A stretch of DNA of 64,000 nucleotides from Rhizobium sp. ASV8 (GCF_016429255.1 NZ_JAELUG010000001.1:124001-188000); one strand, 5' to 3'; shown: positions 38,222-47,730, counted from the stretch's first letter. The notes: generated by a model not told the origin, from the sequence alone. Made by a program: numbers and translations.

Positions 38222-38707
38222 ATGGAGGCCGGCATGCTGTTCAAGCAATCATTGTTTCAATCGGTACTCGACCGTCTCGATACGGAAGAGGAAGCCTCGG
38301 AGAAGGAAAAGGTCGCGCATCGCATTCGCGGATTGAATGTCAGCTTCGCTGCGACCGTGCTTGGCGGCGAGACGCCGGAGGCGCATCGCGCCGATGACGC
38401 CTATCGCGACAATCTCGGCGATCCCATTATTTTGCCTGAACCGGAAGCAGAGCCCGAACCGGTGCCTCAGGAGCCGGAGCCGCCAGTCATGCCGGAGCAT
38501 CTGGGACGAACGTCACGCGAAGAAGTCGCCGCCGAACTGGCGATCACTTCGGATGATACGCGCGAAGCCCTGCAGGAAAAGCGCCGCAACTTTGCCAAAG
38601 CCAATCATCCGGACGGCATCGCCGTCCTCTTCCGTGAGCAGGCAACGATCCGCATGACACTCGCCAATCAGCTGATCGACGAAGCCCTTCGCCGCCTCAG
38701 GCGGTGA
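38222..38707 (+). CDS. J-domain-like protein of unknown function
   Basis: 161 residues. The N-terminal part is acidic and low-complexity, with a PEP-rich linker at about 70-93 (LPEPEAEPEPVPQEPEPP). The C-terminal ~60 residues resemble a shortened J-domain: EVAAELAITSDDTREALQEK, then RRNFAKANHPDG with the HPD motif at 129-131. A J-domain would recruit DnaK; the client is unknown. GGAGG sits upstream of both candidate ATGs (38222 and 38234). It converges with the next gene with no intervening base. Confidence 0.65.
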   Translation: MEAGMLFKQSLFQSVLDRLDTEEEASEKEKVAHRIRGLNVSFAATVLGGETPEAHRADDAYRDNLGDPIILPEPEAEPEPVPQEPEPPVMPEHLGRTSREEVAAELAITSDDTREALQEKRRNFAKANHPDGIAVLFREQATIRMTLANQLIDEALRRLRR

Positions 38708-38968
38708 TTACTTCTTGTCGCCCGCCGGCGTGTCGCTCTCGTCGGCATCATCCTGCGACGGAGTTTCAGCATTTGTTGCCGGGGGCAGTGGCTTGAAATT
38801 CAAAAGCAGCATCCAGGCGGCATAGGCGCCCAGCGCACCTGACAGCATCGCCCAGAACGGTTGCGAGCCAAGCGTTTCGACAGCTGCCCAGCCAAAGCAG
38901 ACGGCCACGATGAGGATGCGCACCCAAAGCGGCTTGTACATGGGATGGCTGGGATCGATCAGTTGCAT
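38708..38968 (-). CDS. Small membrane protein, DUF3329-like
   Basis: 86 residues from the ATG at 38968. MQLIDPSHPMYKPLWVRILI, then two hydrophobic helices (about 17-37 and 44-63), then a hydrophilic acidic tail with DDADESDTPAGDKK. The pattern KPLWVRILIVAVCFGWA and FWAMLSGALGAYAAWMLL resembles DUF3329 proteins. An inner-membrane location is expected; function unknown. Confidence 0.65.
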   Translation of the reverse strand: MQLIDPSHPMYKPLWVRILIVAVCFGWAAVETLGSQPFWAMLSGALGAYAAWMLLLNFKPLPPATNAETPSQDDADESDTPAGDKK

Positions 38969-39112
38969 AGGTCTCTTTGCCTGTTCAGGAAGACTTGTCT
39001 TTAACGCATCCTCGGGAAAATTGTGAAGCTGTCTGAATAAAATAACAAGCAATGGACAAGTTCTTCATCGCCTGCAGGAATACGGAATTATCGCCGTTGC
39101 AAACTTGCGATC

Positions 39113-39649
39113 TCACGCGAGGCGAAAAGTTCCGCTCTGCACGGCCCTTATCACCTGGGAAAGTGTTTCTGCACGATCGTAACCCTCGGTTGGCAGGGCA
39201 TGCCTCTCAAGTGGTCCGAGGGAAGAGAACTGCTGATGCAGGGCCGTAATGGGCTCCGGATCTGTCAGGGTATCCCCGCCCCGCTCTTTGCAACGTTGGA
39301 TGGCCGCTTCGAGCGGCGGTCGCAAGACGACGTAGTGAAGCGGTACGGGAATAGATCTGAATGGCTCCAGGAACCAGGGACCAACGATCCCATCCAGGAT
39401 CACGAAATAGCCGCCCTGGGCATAACGCGCGGCAACCTCTTTCAGAACGTCAACGACCACCGCATTCTGCTCGTGAGCCTCAGGCAAATAGGGTGGGATC
39501 ACCCCGTTCTTGATAAAGTGCCAGAAGTCGTCGGAATGAAGATGTACCTTTGGCGATCCGGGCTGGCGCGCGAGAGCCTGCGCCGTCGTCGTCTTCCCTG
39601 ATCCTGGCGGACCAGTCAGAATGAGAACTTCTTTTGAATGGTTTATCAT
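39113..39649 (-). CDS. P-loop kinase-like NTPase
   Basis: 178 residues. A Walker A loop GPPGSGKTT at about 13-21 is followed by a short nucleoside/chloramphenicol-kinase-like fold (HSDDFWHFI, then VILDGIVGPWF). It resembles small cytoplasmic kinases with zeta-toxin-like folds, but no antitoxin gene adjoins it and the substrate is unknown. The start is an ATG; the gene is isolated, transcribed opposite to iolG. Confidence 0.75.
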   Translation of the reverse strand: MINHSKEVLILTGPPGSGKTTTAQALARQPGSPKVHLHSDDFWHFIKNGVIPPYLPEAHEQNAVVVDVLKEVAARYAQGGYFVILDGIVGPWFLEPFRSIPVPLHYVVLRPPLEAAIQRCKERGGDTLTDPEPITALHQQFSSLGPLERHALPTEGYDRAETLSQVIRAVQSGTFRLA

Positions 39650-39947
39650 GGCGTCGACCTGTCCAGTCCATGCTCAAGCAAAATCCCTGATCGAACCAAC
39701 AATTTGCAACCGTGTTCCATCATCACAAAAGTCGGCACCTTCGGCAATCTTGCTCGACGACTTATCAGGGAAAATGCTTTCGGCGAAGAAGTGCCGACGA
39801 TGTCGCATTGCCGACAGCACCAATCCTTGCATCTCGATCGATTTTCACAGTTTGATGAGATGCTGGGACCTCACATAGCAGAGGCCGATATCGTATTGTC
39901 ATTTTCGCAATTGTGAAGAACGGGTGGCTTGACGCCGCCTCCGGAAG
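39650..39947. other. Intergenic region without a supported gene
   Basis: A divergent spacer of about 300 bp between the P-loop kinase gene and the iolG promoter region. An imperfect inverted pair AAGTCGGCACCTTC / GAAGAAGTGCCGAC occurs at about 39728-39799. No frame with a plausible protein was found; short frames read as shadows. Confidence 0.45.
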
Positions 39948-39949
39948 AT

Positions 39950-39963
39950 GGAATGAAAATTCC
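39950..39963 (+). promoter_or_regulatory. Candidate IolR-binding site (GGAA-N6-TTCC) upstream of iolG
   Basis: GGAA (39950-39953), six bases TGAAAA, TTCC (39960-39963), in a longer perfect palindrome ATGGAAT/ATTCCAT (39948-39965), 48 bp before the iolG start. This matches the known recognition motif of the RpiR-type repressor IolR of rhizobia, which controls inositol genes. Confidence 0.6.
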
Positions 39964-40011
39964 ATATAGATCATTATTCGGTTCATTTGTTCCGAATCCA
40001 GGGAGGTAAGA

Positions 40012-41004
40012 ATGACTGTAAGATTTGGCCTGCTCGGTGCTGGTCGTATCGGTAAGGTGCATGCGAAGGCCGTCAGCGGCGATGCCAACGCCAAGCTTGT
40101 TGCTGTCGCGGACGCCTTCCCTGCCGCTGCCGAAGCTATTTCCGCCGCCTATGGCTGCGAGGTACGCACTATCGAAGCGATCGAAGCTGCAAAGGATATC
40201 GACGCCGTCGTGATCTGCACGCCGACCGATACCCATGCCGATCTCATCGAGCGCTTCTCCCGCGCCGGCAAGGCCGTCTTCTGCGAGAAGCCCGTCGATC
40301 TCGACCTCGCCCGCGTCAAGGCCTGCATCAAGGTCGTCGACGAAACCAAGGGCAAGCTTATGGTTGGCTTCAACCGCCGCTTCGACCCGCATTTCATGGC
40401 CGTGAAAAAGGCCATCGACGAAGGCCGCATCGGCACCGTCGAGATGGTGACGATTACCTCGCGCGATCCGGGCGCCCCGCCTGTCGATTATATCAAGCGC
40501 TCCGGCGGTATCTTCCGCGATATGACCATCCATGATTTCGACATGGCGCGCTTCCTGCTCGGCGAAGAGCCGGTGGTCGTGACCGCGACCGCCGCAGTTC
40601 TCGTCGACAAGGCGATTGGCGAAGCCGGCGATTATGACAGCGTTTCCGTCATCCTCCAGACGGCATCGGGCAAGCAGGCTGTTATTTCCAATTCGCGCCG
40701 CGCCACCTACGGCTACGATCAGCGCATCGAAATCCACGGCTCGAAGGGCATGGTCGCTGCCGAAAACCAGCGCCCCTTCTCCATCGAAGTTGCCAATGGC
40801 GATGGCTATACCCGCCCGCCGCTGCATGATTTCTTCATGACGCGCTATACCGAAGCCTACGCCAACGAAATCGCAAGCTTCATCGCCGCGATCGAAAAAG
40901 GCGCCACCATCACACCGTCGGGCGCCGACGGCCTCGCCGCCCTGAAGCTGGCGGACGCCGCATTGCAGTCGGTCAAGGAAGGCCGTCTGGTAAAGGTCGA
41001 CTAA
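40012..41004 (+). CDS. iolG: Myo-inositol 2-dehydrogenase
   Basis: 330 residues, Gfo/Idh/MocA family. The Rossmann motif GLLGAGRIGKVHA is at the N-terminus. EKPV (about 92-95) and the catalytic lysine region follow, with SGGIFRDMTIHDFDMARF. This is the first step of inositol catabolism, oxidising myo-inositol to 2-keto-myo-inositol with NAD+. The start has GGAGG upstream, and the promoter region contains a GGAA-N6-TTCC motif. It stands alone here, closed by a strong terminator; the other iol genes must lie elsewhere. Confidence 0.9.
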   Translation: MTVRFGLLGAGRIGKVHAKAVSGDANAKLVAVADAFPAAAEAISAAYGCEVRTIEAIEAAKDIDAVVICTPTDTHADLIERFSRAGKAVFCEKPVDLDLARVKACIKVVDETKGKLMVGFNRRFDPHFMAVKKAIDEGRIGTVEMVTITSRDPGAPPVDYIKRSGGIFRDMTIHDFDMARFLLGEEPVVVTATAAVLVDKAIGEAGDYDSVSVILQTASGKQAVISNSRRATYGYDQRIEIHGSKGMVAAENQRPFSIEVANGDGYTRPPLHDFFMTRYTEAYANEIASFIAAIEKGATITPSGADGLAALKLADAALQSVKEGRLVKVD

Positions 41005-41042
41005 TCAGCTCCGCTTCCCGCGGAAAACATGATCCTCCCGAT

Positions 41043-41079
41043 AAGTCCGTCGCGAATCGCTTCGCGGCGGACTTTTGTT
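41043..41079 (+). terminator. Rho-independent terminator of iolG
   Basis: A 14-bp stem (AAGTCCGTCGCGAA / TTCGCGGCGGACTT, one G-T pair) with a TCGC loop, followed by TTGTTTT. Confidence 0.9.
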
Positions 41080-41215
41080 TTCGCATTTCATCGCGTCCAA
41101 GACTCGCATGCGTGACGAGCCCTGCAACGCTCGCCATTGATAATCAGGGTCGGCCAGCCATTGAGTGACATAGAATTCTCTTGCGAATCACATAAGTCCA
41201 TGCTTATCTGTTGTG

Positions 41216-41530
41216 ATGATAGAGAACGAAATATTCCGTGCCTTGGCCGACCCGACCCGGCGCGCCATCTTTGAAAAGCTGGCCCTGGGCCAAATGAATG
41301 CCAGCGCACTGCGCGAAGGCATTGAGATCAGTCAGCCGGCAATGTCCCAGCACCTTGCGGTGCTTCGAAGCGCCGGACTGGTCCGGGAGCACCGCGAGGG
41401 GCGTTTCGTGAACTATGAAGTTGATCCGAAAGGTCTCGCACTCATTGCGCAGTGGCTGGCGAAATACCGCGCCTACTGGCCTGCTCGCATGGAAGCTCTC
41501 GAGGGCTTGTTGAAGGATATGGACCAATGA
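41216..41530 (+). CDS. ArsR-family metalloregulator-type transcriptional regulator
   Basis: 104 residues from the ATG at 41216. Winged-helix: MIENEIFRALADPTRRAIFEKLALG, then ISQPAMSQHLAVLRSAGLVREHREG. No conserved metal-binding CxC pair is present, so it belongs to the non-metal ArsR/SdpR group that controls a partner gene. It overlaps the next gene, a SRPBCC protein, by four bases (ATGA), the common ArsR-SRPBCC pair. Confidence 0.88.
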   Translation: MIENEIFRALADPTRRAIFEKLALGQMNASALREGIEISQPAMSQHLAVLRSAGLVREHREGRFVNYEVDPKGLALIAQWLAKYRAYWPARMEALEGLLKDMDQ

Positions 41531-41886
41531 ACGATCTCAAGAACCCCGTGCGGCACAACAGCATCGAACTGGAATACCACTTCAACCAGCCGCCGCACAA
41601 AGTCTGGCGCGCGGTCAGCACTCCCGAACTGCGCGAGAACTGGCTGCCGAAAGAAGCCCTGGCCAGTCCTGAGGCAATTTCCGTCGTCCACGGCGAGGAA
41701 GTTCGCTACAGGCTGCGCGATGATACGCCACCATTCCTTGAAAGCACCGTGACCTTCAGGGTCTCGCCGAACGCAACCGGCGGCACAAGCCTGCGCATCA
41801 TCCATGAGCTTGATGATGAGCGGCTTCGCGAAACGAACAAGGCTGTCGCGAACAATAACGGCTTGCCCGTCATGCGCGCCGCCTGA
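41527..41886 (+). CDS. SRPBCC/AHSA1-type ligand-binding protein
   Basis: 119 residues. START/Bet v1-like fold typical of AHSA1-family partners of ArsR genes: [28 protein letters not shown] at the N-terminus, [23 protein letters not shown]. It is shorter than most (130-160 residues) and may lack the last helix. Start codon overlaps the ArsR stop. Ligand unknown. Confidence 0.8.
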   Translation: MNDLKNPVRHNSIELEYHFNQPPHKVWRAVSTPELRENWLPKEALASPEAISVVHGEEVRYRLRDDTPPFLESTVTFRVSPNATGGTSLRIIHELDDERLRETNKAVANNNGLPVMRAA

Positions 41887-41930
41887 CGCATAATACCTAC
41901 CAAAAATTGCAAAACTATTGGAGTTCGCCG

Positions 41931-42554
41931 ATGCGCGAAGCGATGCAGCTCGTCCCTATGGTCGTAGAACAATCCAGCAAGGGAGAAAGGTCTTTCGACA
42001 TTTATTCTCGCCTGCTGCGGGAGAGAATCATCTTCCTGAACGGTGAGATCAATGACGCCGTCTCGGCGCTGGTCTGTGCACAGCTGCTGTTTCTCGAAGC
42101 GGAAAGCCCGAAGAAACCGATCAGCCTCTATGTCAATTCGCCCGGTGGCGTCGTGACCAGCGGCTTGGCCATGTACGATACCATGCGCTACATCCGCGCG
42201 CCGGTGCATACGCTTTGCATGGGAACTGCCCGTTCAATGGGGTCGTTCCTGCTGATGGCAGGTGAACCGGGGCACCGCACCGCGCTGCCCAATGCCAGCA
42301 TCGTGATTCATCAGCCTTTGGGCGGCTTTCAGGGCCAGGCCTCCGACATGCTCATCCATGCCGAGGAAATGAGGCGCACCAAGCACCGCATGACGCGGCT
42401 CTATGCGGAGCATTGCGGCCGCTCCTATGAGGAATTCGAACACGCAATGGATCGTGATAACTTCATGACCGCGGAAGAAGCCCTCGAATGGGGCTTGATC
42501 GATCGCATTCTGCAGGTCCGCGACGTAGATCAGTATCCAGGCCTGACGGAATGA
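41931..42554 (+). CDS. clpP: ClpP-like ATP-dependent protease proteolytic subunit paralogue
   Basis: 207 residues from the ATG at 41931, which has TTGGAG upstream. Serine peptidase of the Clp family with catalytic Ser102 ([14 protein letters not shown]), His127 (IVIHQPLGG) and Asp176 (DRDNF). The RSM before the serine differs from the usual ASM, typical of the accessory ClpP paralogues in rhizobia. No clpX or clpA gene is nearby, so it likely works with a chaperone encoded elsewhere. Confidence 0.88.
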   Translation: MREAMQLVPMVVEQSSKGERSFDIYSRLLRERIIFLNGEINDAVSALVCAQLLFLEAESPKKPISLYVNSPGGVVTSGLAMYDTMRYIRAPVHTLCMGTARSMGSFLLMAGEPGHRTALPNASIVIHQPLGGFQGQASDMLIHAEEMRRTKHRMTRLYAEHCGRSYEEFEHAMDRDNFMTAEEALEWGLIDRILQVRDVDQYPGLTE

Positions 42555-42658
42555 TCTCAATGGAAGAGGCCAAGACCGGCATCGCGCCTCGTTCGGCAGC
42601 ATTCGATTGCCGACGCGAATGCCACCTGTGTCGGTCCCGGTCACCGCAGCGCCGGCTC

Positions 42659-43900
42659 TCAGCCAGCCTCGGCACGCAATTCGATGCCCGAGCCGACCTT
42701 TTTCAAGATATCATTGTCGATGATTGAAAATGCGCGGTTGATATGTCCTTCGAAAACGAGCGTCGGTTCGTCGGCGGCGACACGCAACTCCGGCATGCCT
42801 TCCATGCGCACGACGTGCGATTCCGCCAACCCTTCCGTTATGCCCTCGATCAGCAGATCGTAGTAGCGCACGCCCGGGCCTGTGATGACGATCGGCATTC
42901 GTTCATGCAGGCTGAGCACGCGAGAGAGACCATTGCCGAGTGCCAGACCAGCCTGACGGAAGGCAAGCACATTGCGGCGGCCGCCATGCCGGGCGCTCAC
43001 CGCAATCTTGTCCAGCTCGGCAATGGGAACGAACTTCGCCGGGATGGTATCGAGCGGCACATCGAAGGCAATGCGCAGCATGGCGTAGAAGCCGGCATAG
43101 GCTTCGATACAGCCCCTTGCACCACAGCGACACAGGCCCCCGCCGGGCACATGCATCATATGCCCGAAATTGGGTGCCGAGACCTGATGCCCACCCTCAT
43201 CTTCCCGGCGCACGATGCCGAGACCGATACTGTGCCCCAGCGATAACGCCGCCATGGCCCGAAAATCGGGACCCTTGCTGTTCTCCTCTTGCCGGCCGAG
43301 GGCGGCGGCCACAAGCAGGGTCTCGTTGCCGAGAATGACTTTTGCCGACCATTCGTCGGCAAGCACGGCAGCAAAGTCGATTTCATCACGCCCGAAAATC
43401 GGCGACCAGCGCAGCACCGGCTCGGAGTTGTCAACCAGCCCTTTACTGCTGATCGAGATCATCAGCACCTTGTCGTGAGCAAGTTGCGAACGGGCGGCGA
43501 TACGCCGCAACGCATCGCGCAGGCCCGCGACGAACGGGCCGACACCGGATACCTCCTGCGGCCGCTCCTCGCTGAAACGGTCGATCAGCCGCCCGGCATA
43601 ATCCACCAGCGAATATTGCACGGCATCGGAAGAGATGACGACGACGATGAGGTAGCCGCAATCGCGCCGCTGCGAGAACAGGACACGCGGCCGGCCGCGG
43701 CCGCTGGCCGCCTGCTGCTCCGCCTTCTCGATGATCTGGGCACGCTCCAGATCGGCCGTGATGACCGAAACGGTTGCCGAGGAAAGCTTGGTGAAATCAG
43801 AAAGTTCGGTATGCGCAAGCGGGCCGTGCCGGCGCAAAGCCGACAGAACCAAGGTACTGTTCTTCTGACGGACCAATTCGGTGCTCGATTTGGCCAGCAT
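42659..43900 (-). CDS. xylR: ROK-family transcriptional regulator (XylR type)
   Basis: 413 residues: an N-terminal winged helix (NSTLVLSALRRHGPLAHTELS, then SSATVSVITADL) and a ROK kinase-like domain with the zinc motif CRCGARGCIEAY. It lacks an obvious sugar-kinase ATP activity but keeps the ligand fold. It is divergent from xylF, with a 19-bp palindrome in between, so it probably represses the xylose importer until sugar binds. Name from context. Confidence 0.85.
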   Translation of the reverse strand: MLAKSSTELVRQKNSTLVLSALRRHGPLAHTELSDFTKLSSATVSVITADLERAQIIEKAEQQAASGRGRPRVLFSQRRDCGYLIVVVISSDAVQYSLVDYAGRLIDRFSEERPQEVSGVGPFVAGLRDALRRIAARSQLAHDKVLMISISSKGLVDNSEPVLRWSPIFGRDEIDFAAVLADEWSAKVILGNETLLVAAALGRQEENSKGPDFRAMAALSLGHSIGLGIVRREDEGGHQVSAPNFGHMMHVPGGGLCRCGARGCIEAYAGFYAMLRIAFDVPLDTIPAKFVPIAELDKIAVSARHGGRRNVLAFRQAGLALGNGLSRVLSLHERMPIVITGPGVRYYDLLIEGITEGLAESHVVRMEGMPELRVAADEPTLVFEGHINRAFSIIDNDILKKVGSGIELRAEAG

Positions 43901-43987
43901 CGGTAACTCTCCCGCTCATTCCGCCCTCCCCTCCGCATCGACGGACAACTCTTATCGGGCAGCCGATTTAGCCTGACAATGCGGGTG

Positions 43988-44036
43988 TTGACAGTTGAAA
44001 AAATCTCTGACAGTAAATTTCTCGACTGTCGAGAAA
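43988..44036 (+). promoter_or_regulatory. xylF promoter and operator palindrome
   Basis: A -35-like TTGACA at 43988-43993 is followed by a 17-bp spacer and a weak -10-like CAGTAA. A perfect 19-bp palindrome TTTCTCGACTGTCGAGAAA lies at 44018-44036, right at the expected start of transcription. Strong candidate binding site for the divergent ROK protein. Confidence 0.6.
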
Positions 44037-44123
44037 AAAATCAGAACCTTTTCTCGTCAGCGTTATCGCGGCGGCCGGCGGGAGTTCAGGATACGCCCGG
44101 CCGCGTTCAATCGGGAGGATAAT

Positions 44124-45164
44124 ATGAAAGCTTTTGTTAAGCTGGCTGCGGGCGCGGCCATCGTTTTGACCATGCAGACGGCCGCCTTCGCAAAGGATCT
44201 CGTCGTTGGCGTTTCCTGGTCCAACTTCCAGGAAGAGCGTTGGAAGACCGACGAAGCCGCCATCAAGAAGGCGCTCGCCGCCGTCGGCGCCAAGTATATT
44301 TCCGCCGACGCTCAGTCTTCCGCGTCCAAGCAGCTGACCGACGTTGAATCCCTGATTTCCCAGGGTGCCAACGCCCTCATCATTCTCGCTCAGGACTCCG
44401 ACGCCATCGGCCCCGCCGTCGAAAAGGCTGCCGACGAAGGCATTCCGGTTGTCGGCTATGACCGCCTGATCGAAAACCCGGCCGCCTTCTACATCACCTT
44501 CGACAACAAGGAAGTGGGCCGCATGCAGGCTCGCGAAGTGCTGAAGGCAAAACCGGCAGGCAACTACGTCTTCATCAAGGGCTCGTCTTCCGACCCGAAC
44601 GCCGACTTCCTCTTCTCTGGCCAGATCGAAGTGCTGAAGTCTGCGATCGACGCCGGCAAGATCAAGAACGTCGGCGAAGCCTACACGGACGGCTGGCTGC
44701 CGCAGAACGCGCAGCGCAACATGGAGCAGTTCCTGACCGCCAACAACAACAAGGTTGACGCGGTCGTCGCCTCCAACGACGGCACTGCTGGCGGCGCTGT
44801 TGCAGCCCTCGACGCCCAGGGCCTTGCCGGTTCCGTACCGGTTTCCGGTCAGGACGCCGACAAGGCCGCTCTGAACCGCATCGCGCTCGGCACGCAGACC
44901 GTCTCGGTCTGGAAAGACTCGCGCGAACTCGGCAAGCGCGCCGCCGAAATCGCCATCGACCTCGCCAAGGGCAAGAAGCTCGACGAGATTACCGGCGTAC
45001 AGACCTTCAACGGCGGTCCGAAGCATGTTGCCATGAAGTCGGTCTTCCTGACCCCGATCCCGATCACCAAGGACAATCTGAACGTCGTCATCGACGCCGG
45101 CTGGATCTCCAAGGCTGAAGCCTGCCAGGGCGTCAAGGCCGGCACCGTCGCTGCTTGCAAGTAA
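44124..45164 (+). CDS. xylF: D-xylose ABC transporter substrate-binding protein
   Basis: 346 residues from the ATG after GGGAGGAT. Signal peptide of ~22 residues ([23 protein letters not shown]) precedes a ribose/xylose binding fold: [47 protein letters not shown] and [14 protein letters not shown]. Periplasmic xylose receptor. First gene of xylF-xylH-xylG, controlled with the ROK regulator on the other strand. A hairpin follows it, before xylH. Confidence 0.92.
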   Translation: MKAFVKLAAGAAIVLTMQTAAFAKDLVVGVSWSNFQEERWKTDEAAIKKALAAVGAKYISADAQSSASKQLTDVESLISQGANALIILAQDSDAIGPAVEKAADEGIPVVGYDRLIENPAAFYITFDNKEVGRMQAREVLKAKPAGNYVFIKGSSSDPNADFLFSGQIEVLKSAIDAGKIKNVGEAYTDGWLPQNAQRNMEQFLTANNNKVDAVVASNDGTAGGAVAALDAQGLAGSVPVSGQDADKAALNRIALGTQTVSVWKDSRELGKRAAEIAIDLAKGKKLDEITGVQTFNGGPKHVAMKSVFLTPIPITKDNLNVVIDAGWISKAEACQGVKAGTVAACK

Positions 45165-45199
45165 GCCGAGACGTTGACGGGTTGACCCGAATATAATGC

Positions 45200-45232
45200 C
45201 GACGCCGCAAGGGATTTTCCATTGCGGCGTCG
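45200..45232 (+). promoter_or_regulatory. Intercistronic hairpin between xylF and xylH
   Basis: Perfect 11-bp stem CGACGCCGCAA / TTGCGGCGTCG with an 11-nt loop, 36 bp after the xylF stop and without a T-run. It probably protects the xylF message, parallel to the chvE/gguA hairpin. The remainder of the 292-bp gap to xylH shows no gene. Confidence 0.6.
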
Positions 45233-45456
45233 AATGCGGATAAGAGGCCGGCAACTCCACCCAGAATGGAGAGAAAGGTTTCCCGCATGTGTTGCGTCGT
45301 CGCATATCCGATCGGCTTGCCGGATGGCGGTCGTGGAACCGGGAGAGACCGGGTGGGCGAGCGATGACGTCTATTATGACCAGCGCGGATACTGCCCAGC
45401 GATAAACAGAGAGCATTCGCTGGCCTGCGCCCAACAAGTGGGAGAACGGCAAAGCG

Positions 45457-46770
45457 ATGGCCGACATGACACATTCCACAGCATCGAGCGGTCCGCGCAA
45501 TGCAGAGGAAGGCGCATTTACGCGCTTCCTGCGCGCCACCGAAATCGATACCCGCCTGCTTGGCATGATCGGCGCCTTGCTGATCATCTGGATCGGCTTT
45601 GACGTCTATACCGGCGGCCTGTTCCTGACACCCAGAAACCTCTGGAACCTTTCCGTTCAGACCTGCGAAATCGCCGTTCTGGCGACCGGCATGGTGCTTG
45701 TCATCGTCACCCGCAACATCGACCTGTCAGTCGGTTCGCTGCTGGGCTTCGTCGCCATGATCATGGGCGTCATCCAGGCTAAATGGCTGCCCCAATATCT
45801 TGGCTTCGACAGTTTATGGACCTGGGTCATCACGCTGATTTGCGGCCTTGCCATCGGCACGCTGCTCGGCATGTTCCAGGGCGTCATCATCGCTTTCCTG
45901 AATGTCCCCTCCTTCATCGTCACCCTCGGCGGGCTTCTCGCCTGGCGCGGCCTAGCCTGGTATGTCACGAGCGGCCAGACAGTCGCACCGCTTGATGCCA
46001 CCTTCCGCATCATGGGCGGCGGCGCCGAAGGCTCTATCGGCGCAACCTGGAGCTGGATCCTCGGCGTGCTCGCCTGTGTGATGATCGTTCTCGGCATCGT
46101 CGGCGAGCGCCACCAGCGCAAGCGCTTCAACTTCCCGCGCCGGCCGCTCTGGGCCGAATACTTCCTCGCCATCCTCGGCTCGGCTTTGGTGCTCGGCACG
46201 ATCTACGTCTTCAGCATCTATTACTGGCCCGTCGGCATCGCCAAGAAATACGCGACGGAACACAACATTCCCTGGCCGGAAAACGGTCTCGACATCCCCT
46301 ATGGCATCGCCGTGCCCGTGCTGATCGCGGTCGGCATCGGTATTGTCATGACCTTCATCGCCACGCGCCTGCGCTTCGGCCGCTATGTCTTCGCCATCGG
46401 CGGCAATCCGGAAGCGGCTGAACTGGCCGGCATCAAGACACGCTGGGTAACGGTGCGCATCTTCGCGCTGATGGGCCTGCTCGCAGCCGTCGCCGCGGCG
46501 ATCTCCACCGCTCGCCTGAATGCCGCCGCCAATTCGCAGGGCACCACCTACGAACTCTTCACCATCGCCGCGGCCGTCATCGGCGGCACGTCGCTTGCCG
46601 GCGGTAGCGGCACCATCGCCGGCGCCATGCTCGGCGCCCTGGTTATGCAGTCGCTGCAGTCGGGCATGGGCCTCGCCAATGTCGACACGCCGATCCAGAA
46701 CGTCGTCGTCGGCGTCGTGCTGGTCATCGCCGTCTGGCTCGACATCGTCTACCGCTCGCGCGCCAAGTAA
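45457..46770 (+). CDS. xylH: D-xylose ABC transporter permease
   Basis: 437 residues with about 12 hydrophobic helices, ribose/xylose permease family: VIVTRNIDLSVGSLLGFVAM, FNVPSFIVTLGG-like FLNVPSFIVTLGGLLAWRG, AIGGNPEAAELAGIKT and AVIGGTSLAGGSGTIAGA. It forms the membrane part of the xylose importer. The first ~35 residues are cytoplasmic. It precedes xylG by 15 bp. Confidence 0.92.
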   Translation: MADMTHSTASSGPRNAEEGAFTRFLRATEIDTRLLGMIGALLIIWIGFDVYTGGLFLTPRNLWNLSVQTCEIAVLATGMVLVIVTRNIDLSVGSLLGFVAMIMGVIQAKWLPQYLGFDSLWTWVITLICGLAIGTLLGMFQGVIIAFLNVPSFIVTLGGLLAWRGLAWYVTSGQTVAPLDATFRIMGGGAEGSIGATWSWILGVLACVMIVLGIVGERHQRKRFNFPRRPLWAEYFLAILGSALVLGTIYVFSIYYWPVGIAKKYATEHNIPWPENGLDIPYGIAVPVLIAVGIGIVMTFIATRLRFGRYVFAIGGNPEAAELAGIKTRWVTVRIFALMGLLAAVAAAISTARLNAAANSQGTTYELFTIAAAVIGGTSLAGGSGTIAGAMLGALVMQSLQSGMGLANVDTPIQNVVVGVVLVIAVWLDIVYRSRAK

Positions 46771-46785
46771 AAGGAATTCTGAACC

Positions 46786-47568
46786 ATGACGGATCAAACC
46801 ACGCCGCTTGTGGAAATGAAGAACATTTCCATCTCCTTCGGCGGCATCCACGCGGTCGACAATGCCTCCGTGCACCTTTACCCCGGCGAAGTCGTCGCCC
46901 TTCTCGGCCATAACGGCGCCGGCAAGTCGACCCTGATCAAGATCCTCTCCGGCGCCTACAAGCGCGACAGCGGCGATATCCTGATCAATGGCGAGCCCGC
47001 CGATATCCGCAGCCCGCGCGACGCCAAGAAATACGGCATCGAGACGATCTACCAGACGCTCGCCGTTGCCGACAATGTCGACGCCGCCGCCAACCTCTAT
47101 CTCGGCCGCGAGCTGCAGACCCGCTGGGGCACGCTCGACGACGTCGCCATGGAGGCGAAGGCCCGCGAAGTGATGGGGCGCCTCAACCCCAACTTCAAGC
47201 GCTTCAAGGAGCCGGTAAAAGCCCTTTCGGGCGGCCAGCGCCAGTCCGTCGCGATCGCCCGCGCCATCCTCTTCGATGCCCGCATCCTGATCATGGACGA
47301 GCCGACGGCGGCTCTCGGCCCGCAGGAGACGGCGCAGGTCGGCGAACTGATCAAGCAGTTGAAGAAGGAAGGCATCGGCATCTTCCTCATCAGCCACGAC
47401 ATCCACGACGTCTTCGACCTTGCGGACCGCGTCTCCGTGATGAAGAACGGCCAGGTCGTCGGCCACGCCCGCACCGAAGACGTCACCAAGGACGAAGTCC
47501 TCGGCATGATCATCCTCGGCAAGGTCCCGCCCAAAGCCATCCCCGGCCCCGGCGCGATGAAGGAATAG
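46786..47568 (+). CDS. xylG: D-xylose ABC transporter ATP-binding protein, single domain
   Basis: 260 residues with one nucleotide-binding domain: Walker [10 protein letters not shown], signature [15 protein letters not shown] and Walker [12 protein letters not shown], then the H-loop HDIHDVFD. Enterobacterial XylG is about 510 residues with two domains; the half-size form, expected to work as a homodimer, is usual for this rhizobial branch. The start has AAGGAA upstream. Last gene of the operon. An imperfect GC-rich hairpin at about 47592-47616 may terminate it. Confidence 0.9.
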   Translation: MTDQTTPLVEMKNISISFGGIHAVDNASVHLYPGEVVALLGHNGAGKSTLIKILSGAYKRDSGDILINGEPADIRSPRDAKKYGIETIYQTLAVADNVDAAANLYLGRELQTRWGTLDDVAMEAKAREVMGRLNPNFKRFKEPVKALSGGQRQSVAIARAILFDARILIMDEPTAALGPQETAQVGELIKQLKKEGIGIFLISHDIHDVFDLADRVSVMKNGQVVGHARTEDVTKDEVLGMIILGKVPPKAIPGPGAMKE

Positions 47569-47730
47569 GCGCAAACGCCGCTCGACAACCAAGGCCGCGG
47601 CCCAAAAGGCCCCGGCCTCCCCCTAACAAAATGACCGATCTGCGTTTTCCTGAATTTTCCGCATTGAAGCCAAGCGCTTCCTAGGCTAAGAACCAGCCAT
47701 CGGACAGGCGATTCAACCCGCCTAAGGCAT

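Noticed and set aside
39113..39649. P-loop kinase as a zeta toxin
   Set aside because: The fold is similar, but there is no epsilon-like antitoxin gene alongside and the key toxin-specific pattern is not clear.
46786..47568. xylG as a truncated two-domain ATPase
   Set aside because: The single domain is complete from Walker A to H-loop and ends at a natural stop; half-size XylG is usual in this group.
43968..47592. Long antisense frames over the xylF and xylH/xylG genes
   Set aside because: The plus-strand genes have full ABC-transporter motifs; the antisense products have none.
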